Position numbers and translations under genes: made by a program. From JAICLL01 sp035252155 (GTDB lineage: Bacteria > Planctomycetota > Planctomycetia > Pirellulales > JAICIG01): DNA of 26,508 nt. The stretch covers positions 1 to 26,508 of the forward strand of contig DATFDL010000559.1 of the NCBI GenBank assembly GCA_035252155.1, given 5' to 3'. This document shows, one piece after another, positions 7,665-14,450 of this stretch (positions within the stretch are counted from its first letter, which is position 1; every line of letters starts with the position of its first letter). Under the pieces are notes generated by a model that worked only from the letters and a program-made list of their open reading frames with translations, was not told the DNA's origin and did not search any database.

Positions 7665-7738
7665 GGGCGCATAGCTCAGTTGGTTAGAGCGCAGCCCTGA
7701 TAAGGCTGAGGTCCCAAGTTCGAATCTTGGTGCGCCCA
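7665..7738 (+). tRNA. tRNA-Ile (GAU)
   Basis: The full cloverleaf is visible. The acceptor stem is GGGCGCA (7665-7671) with TGCGCCC (7731-7737) and discriminator A at 7738. The D-arm is GCTCAGTTGGTTAGAGC. The anticodon stem CAGCC/GGCTG encloses loop CTGATAA with anticodon GAT, and the T-loop is TTCGAAT. The gene does not encode the 3' CCA (the next bases are CAT), so the tRNA depends on a CCA-adding enzyme such as the one at 9298-10638. It is cotranscribed with tRNA-Ala 47 bases downstream. Confidence 0.97.
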
Positions 7739-7757
7739 CATTTTTCCGAATCTGTAG

Positions 7758-7779
7758 GGAACGGACTCCGTGCCGTTCC
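7758..7779 (+). repeat. Hairpin in the tRNA spacer, divergent GAACGGAAT family member
   Basis: GGAACGG (7758-7764) and CCGTTCC (7773-7779) form a stem with an 8-base loop. The central 20 bases match the GAACGGAAT palindrome at 16 of 20 positions. The hairpin lies between tRNA-Ile and tRNA-Ala and would form in the tRNA precursor. Confidence 0.65.
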
Positions 7780-7785
7780 GTTCGG

Positions 7786-7858
7786 GGGGACGTAGCTCAA
7801 TTGGGAGAGCACCGGCTTTGCAAGCCGGGGGTTGGCGGTTCGATCCCGCTCGTCTCCA
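7786..7858 (+). tRNA. tRNA-Ala (UGC)
   Basis: The acceptor stem is GGGGACG (7786-7792) with CGTCTCC (7851-7857), including one G-U pair, and discriminator A at 7858. The anticodon stem CCGGC/GCCGG encloses loop TTTGCAA with anticodon TGC. The T-arm is GGCGG/CCGCT with loop TTCGATC. The following bases are CCT, so CCA is not encoded in full. The Ile-Ala order is the one normally found between 16S and 23S rRNA, but no rRNA sequence flanks it here. Confidence 0.97.
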
Positions 7859-7870
7859 CCTTGGTCAAGC

Positions 7871-7914
7871 CGTTGACAGCGTTTGTCATTCTCTGTCAAC
7901 GCGCCTAGTTTTTT
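7871..7914 (+). terminator. Possible terminator after tRNA-Ala
   Basis: CGTTGACAG (7871-7879) pairs perfectly with CTGTCAACG (7893-7901) around a 13-base loop. A run of six T residues follows at 7909-7914, seven bases after the stem. The gap to the T-run makes it imperfect as an intrinsic terminator; a protein-binding site is the alternative. Confidence 0.45.
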
Positions 7915-8196
7915 CTTCAGTGAGTCAGCCCGCAGTCGAATTTGTCGCCGCACTTCTTTAGTCGGCGGCCCGCTGTTGAGTCTCCATCAACAAGGCCGAG
8001 ACGAGCTCTGGCGGGGCAGCCAAGCTCCGCCAGATTCGCCATGGCGTTCTGTGGCAGAGACCTTTTTTGTCAACGCTTGACGATCGCGACGCCAGCGACG
8101 ACTTCGACGAACAGGGCGCTCGCCTCTTTTACGCAACCGCCAAAATTTGCCATCCGGCGTCTCTCTTTTGCGGTTGAATTCACGGTCGCCGGCCGC

Positions 8197-8212
8197 TCGA
8201 TCGGGCGGCAAG
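8197..8212 (+). repeat. 16-bp direct repeat, copy 2
   Basis: This is TCGATCGGGCGGCAAG, identical to 7516-7531 and in the same orientation. It is followed by TGCTAGACT, which faintly resembles an extended -10 box (TGNTATAAT). Confidence 0.7.
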
Positions 8213-8255
8213 TGCTAGACTTGTGCTGAGCGCGAACGGCGCGGTTGGTGTCGCA

Positions 8256-8298
8256 CTTTCGCTGGCGGTAAAAGCACGTTCTCTTGCTCCAGCGAAAG
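8256..8298. repeat. 10-bp inverted repeat in the gene-free region
   Basis: CTTTCGCTGG (8256-8265) and CCAGCGAAAG (8289-8298) are perfect complements around a 23-base loop. A related CTTTCGCGGATCGAAAG follows about 15 bases later. A hairpin RNA or a protein-binding site could explain it. Confidence 0.6.
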
Positions 8299-8524
8299 GC
8301 AATAAACCGCGTACTTTCGCGGATCGAAAGGCGACAAACGGCGAGCAATTGGCGGCGATGGTCCGGGGCGGATTATTCCGCTTATGTCGGTCGAAACGGA
8401 CCGAAGGATCGCCCAACGCCACAGCGCCGGAACGCGCCGTTTTGTGACCTATCGTAGAAACTGAAGGCGGCGCAGGCCGGCGGCCCACGAGGGCAGTTCA
8501 CCGACAACTAGGCGTAGTCGAGCA

Positions 8525-9235
8525 ATGGGCTTCTTGAAAAAGTTTTTCCGAAATGTGTTCCGCGACGGCGCCGCGCCGGTCGGCACGAGCAGCTTCGAGC
8601 GATTGAGCGAAGAAGAGCTCGAAGCCCACTTGGGCGTCGTCCGCTACGGCGACTTTTTCCTGACCGACGCCATCCGCCCGTCGTACGACCTGCAGGTGGT
8701 GCCGTGCCAAGGATACCGCCACGACGCCTATCACGACGAAGAATCTCGCACCACCGTGCCGGTGCTCATGGGCGCCGCCTCGAACCAGCATCTGTTCGAA
8801 GTCTTTATGGACTTGCTCGATCCGCTGGGTTTTGAAGTCGATGTGGTGCTCGAAACCAGCCATAACCGACAAAACCGCGGGCATGTCGATCTCTATCGCG
8901 AGCACATCGACATGCCCGTGCTTAAAAGCGTGCTCTGGGACTTCGAAGACCTGCTGCTCAACGATGGTTGCACCGGCATCGCGGTGCTCAATCCGTCGGT
9001 GCCGCAAGAGGTCCAGTTCGACGAGCACAAGCTGCTCATCGTCTACGGCGAGCATCTGGAAGAGTTCGAGAACGTCTTTCGCTCGCGCGACGTCCAGTGC
9101 GACGACCAGATGAAATTCATCACCGAAGCCGAACACGTCCACTCGTCGAGCGACGAATATTCCGAGCGATTCGAAGAACTGAAGATGCGGCTGGGCATGG
9201 ACTCGCTGGGCGGCTGGTGCGAAAGCGCGCCGTAA
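8525..9235 (+). CDS. Conserved-looking hypothetical protein, 236 residues
   Basis: The frame runs from ATG 8525 to TAA 9233-9235 with codon use like its neighbours. No family is recognised. The N-terminus is a short basic amphipathic stretch (MGFLKKFFRNVFRDG) that could touch a membrane but is not a signal peptide. The body is acidic and cytoplasmic in composition, with several segments of alternating hydrophobic residues (VDVVLET, GIAVLNP, KLLIVYGEHL) suggesting an alpha/beta fold. It is rich in His, Asp and Glu. No cysteine cluster or nucleotide-binding motif is seen. It stands alone on the plus strand and converges with the CCA-adding enzyme gene; a short GCCGTA/TACGGC hairpin spans its stop codon. 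Function unknown. Confidence 0.8.
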   Translation: MGFLKKFFRNVFRDGAAPVGTSSFERLSEEELEAHLGVVRYGDFFLTDAIRPSYDLQVVPCQGYRHDAYHDEESRTTVPVLMGAASNQHLFEVFMDLLDPLGFEVDVVLETSHNRQNRGHVDLYREHIDMPVLKSVLWDFEDLLLNDGCTGIAVLNPSVPQEVQFDEHKLLIVYGEHLEEFENVFRSRDVQCDDQMKFITEAEHVHSSSDEYSERFEELKMRLGMDSLGGWCESAP

Positions 9236-9289
9236 CCTACGGCTTTCTGAGAAGTCGGGCCGTCAGCGACCTACGACCAGGATTCTTAC

Positions 9290-9301
9290 GAATTCTGCTA
9301 C
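9290..9301. repeat. GAATTCTGCTAC word, copy 1
   Basis: This 12-base word also occurs at 14418-14429, with similar CTACGA sequence before both copies. Here it contains the stop codon (9298-9300, reverse strand) of the CCA-adding enzyme gene. Confidence 0.55.
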
Positions 9302-10638
9302 TTGTCTGGCTCGTGCGCCCGAAGCTGGTCAACCAGGGCCAGTGCCTCGTCGAGCGTGGCGATCTCTCGGTTCAACTGCGCGTCGCGCACTCGATCAAGC
9401 AGTGGTTTGTAGATCTTGCCCGGCGGGATGCCGTGCCGTTTCAAATCATCGCCGGTCAGCAGAGGCGGCGGATTCAATTCGGCCTCGGGCAGCGACAACT
9501 TTTGCTTGCAGAAATCGAGATGCGAGGTGCTATGCCCGGCAGCCGAGGCAATGGCCGCGTGCAATTCCAGCAGTTCGTCGATGCCAAAGGTGATCAATAA
9601 TCGCTGCAATCTGGGCCATGGCATCGTTTCAGCGGCTAGGAGCGAACGATGGTGCTCGGCAAGCCAGGCCGCGTGGTCGGTGTCTTTGTTCGAGAGCCGC
9701 CAGCGCTCGCTCACCTGCCGCACAGCGTCGGCGGCCCGCACCGCGCCGGGGCCCTCCGTCGATTCACCCGATTCCCGTTCCACCGCGTGCAGCGATGCAG
9801 CCAGCGCTAACGGAAAACTCTGCCGGCCGAGGCGATCGAGCACATTCAGTGTCCGCTGCCAACGGTCTTCGCCTCCCGGTCGCGAGGCGTCGACGGGTTG
9901 GCCCACGAGCGGCGTCAACTCGGGCAACACCACTTCCAGCAGGCCCGTCTCGCGCAGCAAGTTCACCGCGGACGCGCGGCTCGGATGCACGAGCATCACC
10001 CGCATTTCCTGGGCAATCCGCTCGGGACTCACTACCGCGAGGGTGTTTGCCAGGTCGATCACCGCCTGGCGTGTGCCGGTGTCGAGGGCAAAGTCGAACG
10101 TCGCCGCGAACCGAACCGCCCGCAGCATGCGCAGCTTGTCTTCGTCGAACCGGGCCCGCGGATTGCCGATGGCGCGAATGACGCGACTGCGCAGGTCGGT
10201 GACGCCGCCGACAAAGTCTCTCACGCGGCGCGATTCGTCGGCTTCCAACGGGTCATAGAACAGCCCGTTGATGGTGAAATCGCGCCGCTGGGCATCGTCG
10301 TGGGCGGTGGTGAACGACACGGCGTCCGGGTGGCGGCCATCGCTGTAGGCAGCGTCGTGTCGGAAGGTGGTCACTTCGACCAGGCCGGCTTCTCTCGGAC
10401 CGATCACCGCCACCACGCCGAACGTAATGCCGATTTCAAGCGTCCGGCGGCGGCCGAAGATCTCGCGAATTTGCTCGGGCAGCGCGTTGGTGGCGACGTC
10501 GTAGTCCTTCGGAGCGCGGCTCAGCAGGCAATCGCGGACGCAGCCGCCCGCCCAGTAGGCCTCGTGCCCGGCCTCGCGCAGCCGCCGCAGTACGGAAAGT
10601 GCAAAATCACGCTGTTGGGTAGGATCGAGCTGGGGCAT
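9298..10638 (-). CDS. cca: CCA-adding enzyme / tRNA nucleotidyltransferase family
   Basis: The protein has 446 residues. It has the class II nucleotidyltransferase head: GGCVRD at 31-36, the metal-binding DYDVATNA with Asp45 and Asp47, the RRDFTIN motif at 118-124, and then a helical RNA-binding domain (RFDEDKLRMLRAVRFAATF). These enzymes add CCA to tRNA 3' ends; the close relatives poly(A) polymerase and A-adding enzymes share the motifs, so nucleotide specificity is inferred. No clear HD phosphohydrolase motif is seen in the C-terminal half. The assignment fits its setting: the tRNA-Ile, tRNA-Ala and tRNA-Pro genes in the window all lack an encoded CCA. The ATG at 10638 has no evident ribosome site, as is common in this genome. 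The stop lies in a GAATTCTGCTAC repeat. Confidence 0.93.
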   Translation of the reverse strand: MPQLDPTQQRDFALSVLRRLREAGHEAYWAGGCVRDCLLSRAPKDYDVATNALPEQIREIFGRRRTLEIGITFGVVAVIGPREAGLVEVTTFRHDAAYSDGRHPDAVSFTTAHDDAQRRDFTINGLFYDPLEADESRRVRDFVGGVTDLRSRVIRAIGNPRARFDEDKLRMLRAVRFAATFDFALDTGTRQAVIDLANTLAVVSPERIAQEMRVMLVHPSRASAVNLLRETGLLEVVLPELTPLVGQPVDASRPGGEDRWQRTLNVLDRLGRQSFPLALAASLHAVERESGESTEGPGAVRAADAVRQVSERWRLSNKDTDHAAWLAEHHRSLLAAETMPWPRLQRLLITFGIDELLELHAAIASAAGHSTSHLDFCKQKLSLPEAELNPPPLLTGDDLKRHGIPPGKIYKPLLDRVRDAQLNREIATLDEALALVDQLRAHEPDK

Positions 10639-10732
10639 GCGACGGTCATCGTAAGTCGACAGGTGTAGGTCGTCCAGAGCGAGCGGGGTACGTAGGCTCG
10701 ACTGTCAATGCCGATCGGTCCCCGAAGAGAGC

Positions 10733-12496
10733 TCAGAACTCTAGGTCCCTAAACGCACGGCAGCCTATGCGCAATGGCACGACGGTGGCGATGACGCCCA
10801 ACGCCACGCTGCCGGCGGCGCCGAGCGCGAGCAACCGGCCCAGTGCTTCGAGCGAGAGATTGCCCGGCCGAGGTCCGCCATCGAGTGCCGCCAAATAGAC
10901 GTGGCACGGCACGGCTGTCATGAGCACGACGGCCGCGATGTATGCGGTGCTGATCACCAGGTTCAGTGTGCCGCCGAAACCGGCCGCGATGCGCGAAGGC
11001 GAGTCATCTCGCAGATTCGGCATGCGGGCACCCAGCCCCACGGCGATTCCCGATAAACCCGCGCAGAACACCAGGCAGGCGGTCAGATGGACGACCACCA
11101 CCAGCGGCGAGACCTGCAGCATCGCATCGCTGAGGAGCACCAGCCCGCCGCTCGGCAGAAGCGAGCCGAGACCGGCGAACAAGAATTTGCTCCAAAGGAT
11201 CGTCTCGCGCCGGACCGGCAGCAGTCCCAAGATCCAGAAACGCCGCCCCTCGAGACTGATCATCGGAAAAATAAAGCGCGTCGTGAACGTCGAGAGGATT
11301 AGTCCCACCACCGACAAATTCAAAAAGCTGATCAGGTTGATCCAGTTGGCATAATGAACGTCGTAACTGAGCCGGCGGATGTTGAGGAAGTAGAGTGCCA
11401 GCAGCCCAAAGAAGATCAGGAACTGCAGCCACTGAACCGGATCGCGCCGGAACAATCGCAGGTCCTTGACAATCAAGAGTTGCATTTGGTGCGGCAAGAA
11501 AAAGGCCAGCCGCTGGGCGATCCGATCGAGCGCGCCGCCCCGAGTCCGCTTCGGTCCGGCCAGGCGGCCGTGCAGGGCATCGAAACCGGGACGCAGCGTG
11601 CGGCCTGCCAGCCAAACCGCGAATCGTTGCAGCAGTACCGCGTTGGCCAGCGTGAGCGACAAGAACTTGAAACTCTCGGCCATGGCGTTCCGCGTGGCGG
11701 GCGCGTTCCAATCGGCCCGAGCGGCCTCGAGCAGGCCGGTGCTGAGCCACCAGCTCGGCAGCAGTCGCGCCTCGGTGACCCGCAGCCGACCAAGCACCTC
11801 TTGAAACCAGGCCGGCGTGAGCAGCTCGTTTTCCAAACGCCGGCTCCCGAACCACGCCATGACGCCCGCTCCCGCCACAATGGCCAGCAGAGCCCCGGCC
11901 AGCAACCGCCACCGCCGGCGAGGCAGCCACCGCACGATGGCCAAGGCCGCCATCGCCCCCACGCTGCCCGGAATGTACGTGAAGCCGGCCAAAAATGGCA
12001 GCAGCGCGACAAAGTAGCATTCCCGCGCCCGTTCGACCACGCCGTAGGCCACCAGCATGGGCGTGCCCAGCAGCAAAAAGCCCCAGCTACTGAAGACCAT
12101 CGCCTCTTGAAACTTGTGCAAGAAAACTCGTTCGGCATGCACGGGCAATGTCAGGAGCCACGTTACTTCGGGCGAACGATAAAGCCCACCGTAAATCATG
12201 ATTCCCGTCGAGAACACCAGCATCATCGTCAACGACGCAAAGAAGATGTTGAAGATGGCCCGGGCCGTTTCGTCGTGCGTGGCGGGTTCGGGAATGGTGT
12301 TGTTGAGAAACTGAAATCCTTCGGCGAACAAACGGAACAACCCGATCCACAGCAGGCCCGTCAGCAGGCCGGCCAGTGAAACGCGCAGCCGCGAATGTTC
12401 GAGCAGTTGCTGAAGCTGATTGAGCAGCAGCCGGCGGCGCAATTGCCAGAAGAGGACTGCTTCGGGCTGCGGGTCGAGAAGCATGGGCGGCGGCAT
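10733..12496 (-). CDS. ABC-2-type exporter permease
   Basis: The protein has 587 residues and about 12 hydrophobic membrane segments in two halves, split by a polar central part around residues 290-340. It has no signal peptide or Walker motifs. It would form the membrane channel of an ABC exporter with the ATPase encoded just upstream (12531-13343) on the same strand. The gap of 34 bases between them consists of repeat units. The substrate is unknown. ATG 12496 was chosen; an in-frame ATG at 12484 is an alternative. Its length and two-half layout suggest a fusion of two ABC-2 permease units, so a single copy could serve where other systems need two. It may be cotranscribed with cca 94 bases downstream. 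Confidence 0.85.
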   Translation of the reverse strand: MPPPMLLDPQPEAVLFWQLRRRLLLNQLQQLLEHSRLRVSLAGLLTGLLWIGLFRLFAEGFQFLNNTIPEPATHDETARAIFNIFFASLTMMLVFSTGIMIYGGLYRSPEVTWLLTLPVHAERVFLHKFQEAMVFSSWGFLLLGTPMLVAYGVVERARECYFVALLPFLAGFTYIPGSVGAMAALAIVRWLPRRRWRLLAGALLAIVAGAGVMAWFGSRRLENELLTPAWFQEVLGRLRVTEARLLPSWWLSTGLLEAARADWNAPATRNAMAESFKFLSLTLANAVLLQRFAVWLAGRTLRPGFDALHGRLAGPKRTRGGALDRIAQRLAFFLPHQMQLLIVKDLRLFRRDPVQWLQFLIFFGLLALYFLNIRRLSYDVHYANWINLISFLNLSVVGLILSTFTTRFIFPMISLEGRRFWILGLLPVRRETILWSKFLFAGLGSLLPSGGLVLLSDAMLQVSPLVVVVHLTACLVFCAGLSGIAVGLGARMPNLRDDSPSRIAAGFGGTLNLVISTAYIAAVVLMTAVPCHVYLAALDGGPRPGNLSLEALGRLLALGAAGSVALGVIATVVPLRIGCRAFRDLEF

Positions 12497-12498
12497 TT

Positions 12499-12563
12499 GG
12501 AGCTAGGGACTGGGAGCTAGGGACTGGGAGCTAGGGACTGGGGGCTGGGGACTGGGGGCTGGG
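12499..12563. repeat. 14-bp tandem array GGGAGCTAGGGACT
   Basis: About four and a half units of GGGAGCTAGGGACT drift to GGGGGCTGGGGACT and then GGGGGCTGGG. The array fills the ATPase-permease junction. Its first half (12531-12563) is read as the last codons of the ATPase and supplies its TAG stop. Confidence 0.9.
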
Positions 12564-13343
12564 TAGTCCCGGCCCTTGTGGCCGGTCTTCGACTTCGCAC
12601 GCGCCCTCAGCCTGGCAGCCCGCCGCCGAGGTGATTTCGAGAAAGAGCTCTTCCAGCGACGTATGTCGTGCCGCCAGGGGGCCGCGCAGTTCGGCCAGCG
12701 TACCCACGCAAAGCAACTTGCCGTGGCCCACGATGCCCATCCGATCGGCGATCTGTTCGGCCACGTCGAGCAAGTGCGTCGACATAAAGATTGTCGTCCC
12801 GCCGGCAGCCTGGCGCCGCAAAAGATCTTTCACAAGCTTGCCGCTGCGCGGGTCGAGGCCCACCAGGGGTTCGTCGATTACCAGCACCGACGGGTCGTGC
12901 AACAGGGCCGCCGCGAACACGAGCCGCTGCTTCATGCCGTGCGAATAAGTTTCGGCCAGATCGTCGATAAAATCGGCCAGCTCGAATCGCTCGATCTCGC
13001 GGTCAATGCGCCGGGAGCCATCGCCATCGTCGAAGCCGTACATGCCCGCCAAAAAATGCAAGAATTCGCGGCCCGTGAGCTTGTCGTACAAGAACGGCAC
13101 ATCGGGCACGTAGCCCAGCAGAGCACAGGCCCGCCGCGGGTCGGCGACCAGGTCGCAACCGCCCAGCCGCACGTGTCCCGACGTGGGCCGCAATAATCCG
13201 ACCAGCATTTTGATCGCCGTGGTTTTGCCGGCCCCGTTGGGGCCAAGCAAGGCGAACAATTCGCCAGGCGGCACCGCCAGCGTTAGCCCGTCCACGGCCA
13301 CGCGATCGCCGTATTTGCGCGTGACGTTTTCGAATTCGATCAT
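12531..13343 (-). CDS. ABC exporter ATP-binding protein
   Basis: The protein has 270 residues and a complete ABC-2-exporter-type nucleotide-binding domain: Walker A GPNGAGKT at 34-41, a degenerate signature YSHGMKQR at 133-140, Walker B VLVIDE at 153-158, the D-loop GLDP and the switch His in MSTH. It hydrolyses ATP to drive the permease encoded next. ATG 13343 overlaps the stop codon of the preceding gene by four bases (ATGA), so translation is probably coupled. The C-terminal ~12 residues (GLPSPQSPAPSP) are encoded by the intergenic repeat array, which suggests that repeat DNA entered the end of the gene and replaced or extended its natural tail. Confidence 0.93.
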   Translation of the reverse strand: MIEFENVTRKYGDRVAVDGLTLAVPPGELFALLGPNGAGKTTAIKMLVGLLRPTSGHVRLGGCDLVADPRRACALLGYVPDVPFLYDKLTGREFLHFLAGMYGFDDGDGSRRIDREIERFELADFIDDLAETYSHGMKQRLVFAAALLHDPSVLVIDEPLVGLDPRSGKLVKDLLRRQAAGGTTIFMSTHLLDVAEQIADRMGIVGHGKLLCVGTLAELRGPLAARHTSLEELFLEITSAAGCQAEGACEVEDRPQGPGLPSPQSPAPSP

Positions 13344-14296
13344 GGGTCTGATTCACGCGTGGCTGGCGAAGTCTGGTCCTTGTGGCCAACGCGCTCGAAC
13401 GTCAACCGCGCCGACAGCAGCGTCATCTCTTGTTTCAGCACCAAGCCGTCGGCCCCGACCCAGGCCTTGGCTCGTGATGCTTGGTTTCCGCTTAATCCGC
13501 CGCCCGGATCGGCGCGAAAATCGACGAGATATGTCGGAACTACCTGACCACCCCACGAGATCGGCTCGCGGCGCACAACGGTGGCGCGCAAGATTTCCAT
13601 CGGCGCAGTGGGTGGATGCAGCGGACTGTAGAGCGGCACCGTCCACGATTGGCCCACCTTCAAGTTCGGCAGACGCGATTGTGGCGAGAAGGCGTCGCTC
13701 ATCAGCGCGTCAGCAGACAAGTACACCGACGTATTGTAGATGAAATGACCAGAGCGCACCTTCAGTCTTAACTGTTGCCCCTCCACCGTCCCTTGCAGGG
13801 TGATTTGCAAGACACCCGCTGGGCTGGGCCCGCCGCGCAGGCCCGACGCGGGCCACGAGTCGCGCTCGCCGAGCCAGGTCTTCGAGTAAAACCCCATCGG
13901 CCGTCCGAGCGGGTCGATCTCCAGGCGGCTGTCGGACTCGATGGTCAACACCAACTGCGCCCATTCGCGCGAGCCGGAGGCCAGTCGCATCAGCGAGTTC
14001 ATCCAACCCGGCGTGATCTCGGCCAGCGGCAGACCGTCCAAGTGCACCTGGCTGCGAAGCTCGGCCACGCCCTGGTCGAGCGTTCGCCGGCTGAACTCGG
14101 CCCGGCCTAAAGGCCGGCCATTGAGAAAGACGTTCCAGAACACCGGCTCCTGGTGGGCTGGCTCCTCGCTCAGAATCGTACGATAGGTGGGAGGCTCGCC
14201 TACCGACAGCGAAGGTAGGATCTTGTCCTCAACCAACCACCCCATGGTGATCAGCCAAAAGACGACCACCGCCACATTCGACCAGCGGCTGTACAT
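13340..14296 (-). CDS. Membrane-anchored protein of the ABC exporter operon, unknown
   Basis: The protein has 318 residues. The chosen start, ATG 14296, precedes a hydrophobic anchor (SNVAVVVFWLITMGWLV), so the remainder is probably outside the cytoplasm. The open frame continues to 14383, but the extra 29 residues are charged and would sit before the anchor. No domain is recognised; the soluble part is beta-rich in character (SQVHLDGLPL, SWTVPLYSPL). TGGTACAAT, an extended -10-like sequence, lies 6 bases before the ATG, which would give a very short or absent leader. It is first in a three-gene unit with an ATPase and a permease, so it may be an accessory or substrate-handling subunit of that exporter. 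Confidence 0.75.
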   Translation of the reverse strand: MYSRWSNVAVVVFWLITMGWLVEDKILPSLSVGEPPTYRTILSEEPAHQEPVFWNVFLNGRPLGRAEFSRRTLDQGVAELRSQVHLDGLPLAEITPGWMNSLMRLASGSREWAQLVLTIESDSRLEIDPLGRPMGFYSKTWLGERDSWPASGLRGGPSPAGVLQITLQGTVEGQQLRLKVRSGHFIYNTSVYLSADALMSDAFSPQSRLPNLKVGQSWTVPLYSPLHPPTAPMEILRATVVRREPISWGGQVVPTYLVDFRADPGGGLSGNQASRAKAWVGADGLVLKQEMTLLSARLTFERVGHKDQTSPATRESDP

Positions 14297-14417
14297 GCCC
14301 TTATTGTACCAATCGCGGCGGATTGGGCGAAAGAAATCTTGTCTTGCGGCAAACGCCCGATTTGCAGATGATTGCCGCCCCAAACACTCAGCGGGTGGCC
14401 CTGGCTACGAACCTCAG

Positions 14418-14429
14418 GAATTCTGCTAC
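14418..14429. repeat. GAATTCTGCTAC word, copy 2
   Basis: Identical to 9290-9301. It lies in the 154-base divergent region between the ABC operon and the cyclophilin gene, 22 bases before the latter's ATG. Confidence 0.5.
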
Positions 14430-14450
14430 GCAGTTTCAAAGGAAGTCGCA

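Larger units (their letters stand above)
7915..8524. other. 610-base region without a convincing gene
   Basis: Open frames here are short, lack ribosome sites and have arginine-rich, shadow-like compositions. Visible structures are GTCAA-CGC-TTGAC at 8069-8081, the second copy of the 16-bp repeat at 8197-8212, and the inverted repeat at 8256-8298. A structured RNA is possible, but I could not match a known family: no RNase P, tmRNA or SRP signature was found. Confidence 0.4.

Noticed and set aside
7403..7672. Upstream extension of the thioredoxin-fold gene
   Set aside because: It would translate the tRNA promoter and CTCCCT repeats (LSQRER-type peptides). ATG 7402 has a ribosome site and signal peptide.
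7684..7953. Minus-strand open frame across the two tRNA genes
   Set aside because: Peptides such as TKIRTWDLSLIRAAL are antisense translations of tRNA-Ile and tRNA-Ala.
8070..8348. Short minus-strand open frame in the gene-free region, with a possible 27-residue peptide at its end
   Set aside because: It has no ribosome site, no recognisable motif and arginine-rich sequence. It is not supportable as a gene.
7859..8524. Possible 23S or 16S rRNA fragment next to the tRNA-Ile/Ala pair
   Set aside because: No rRNA-like conserved segment was recognised on either strand.
11354..12379. Plus-strand open frame of ~341 codons opposite the ABC permease
   Set aside because: Its Gln/Arg/Pro-rich composition and antisense position mark it as a shadow of the permease gene.
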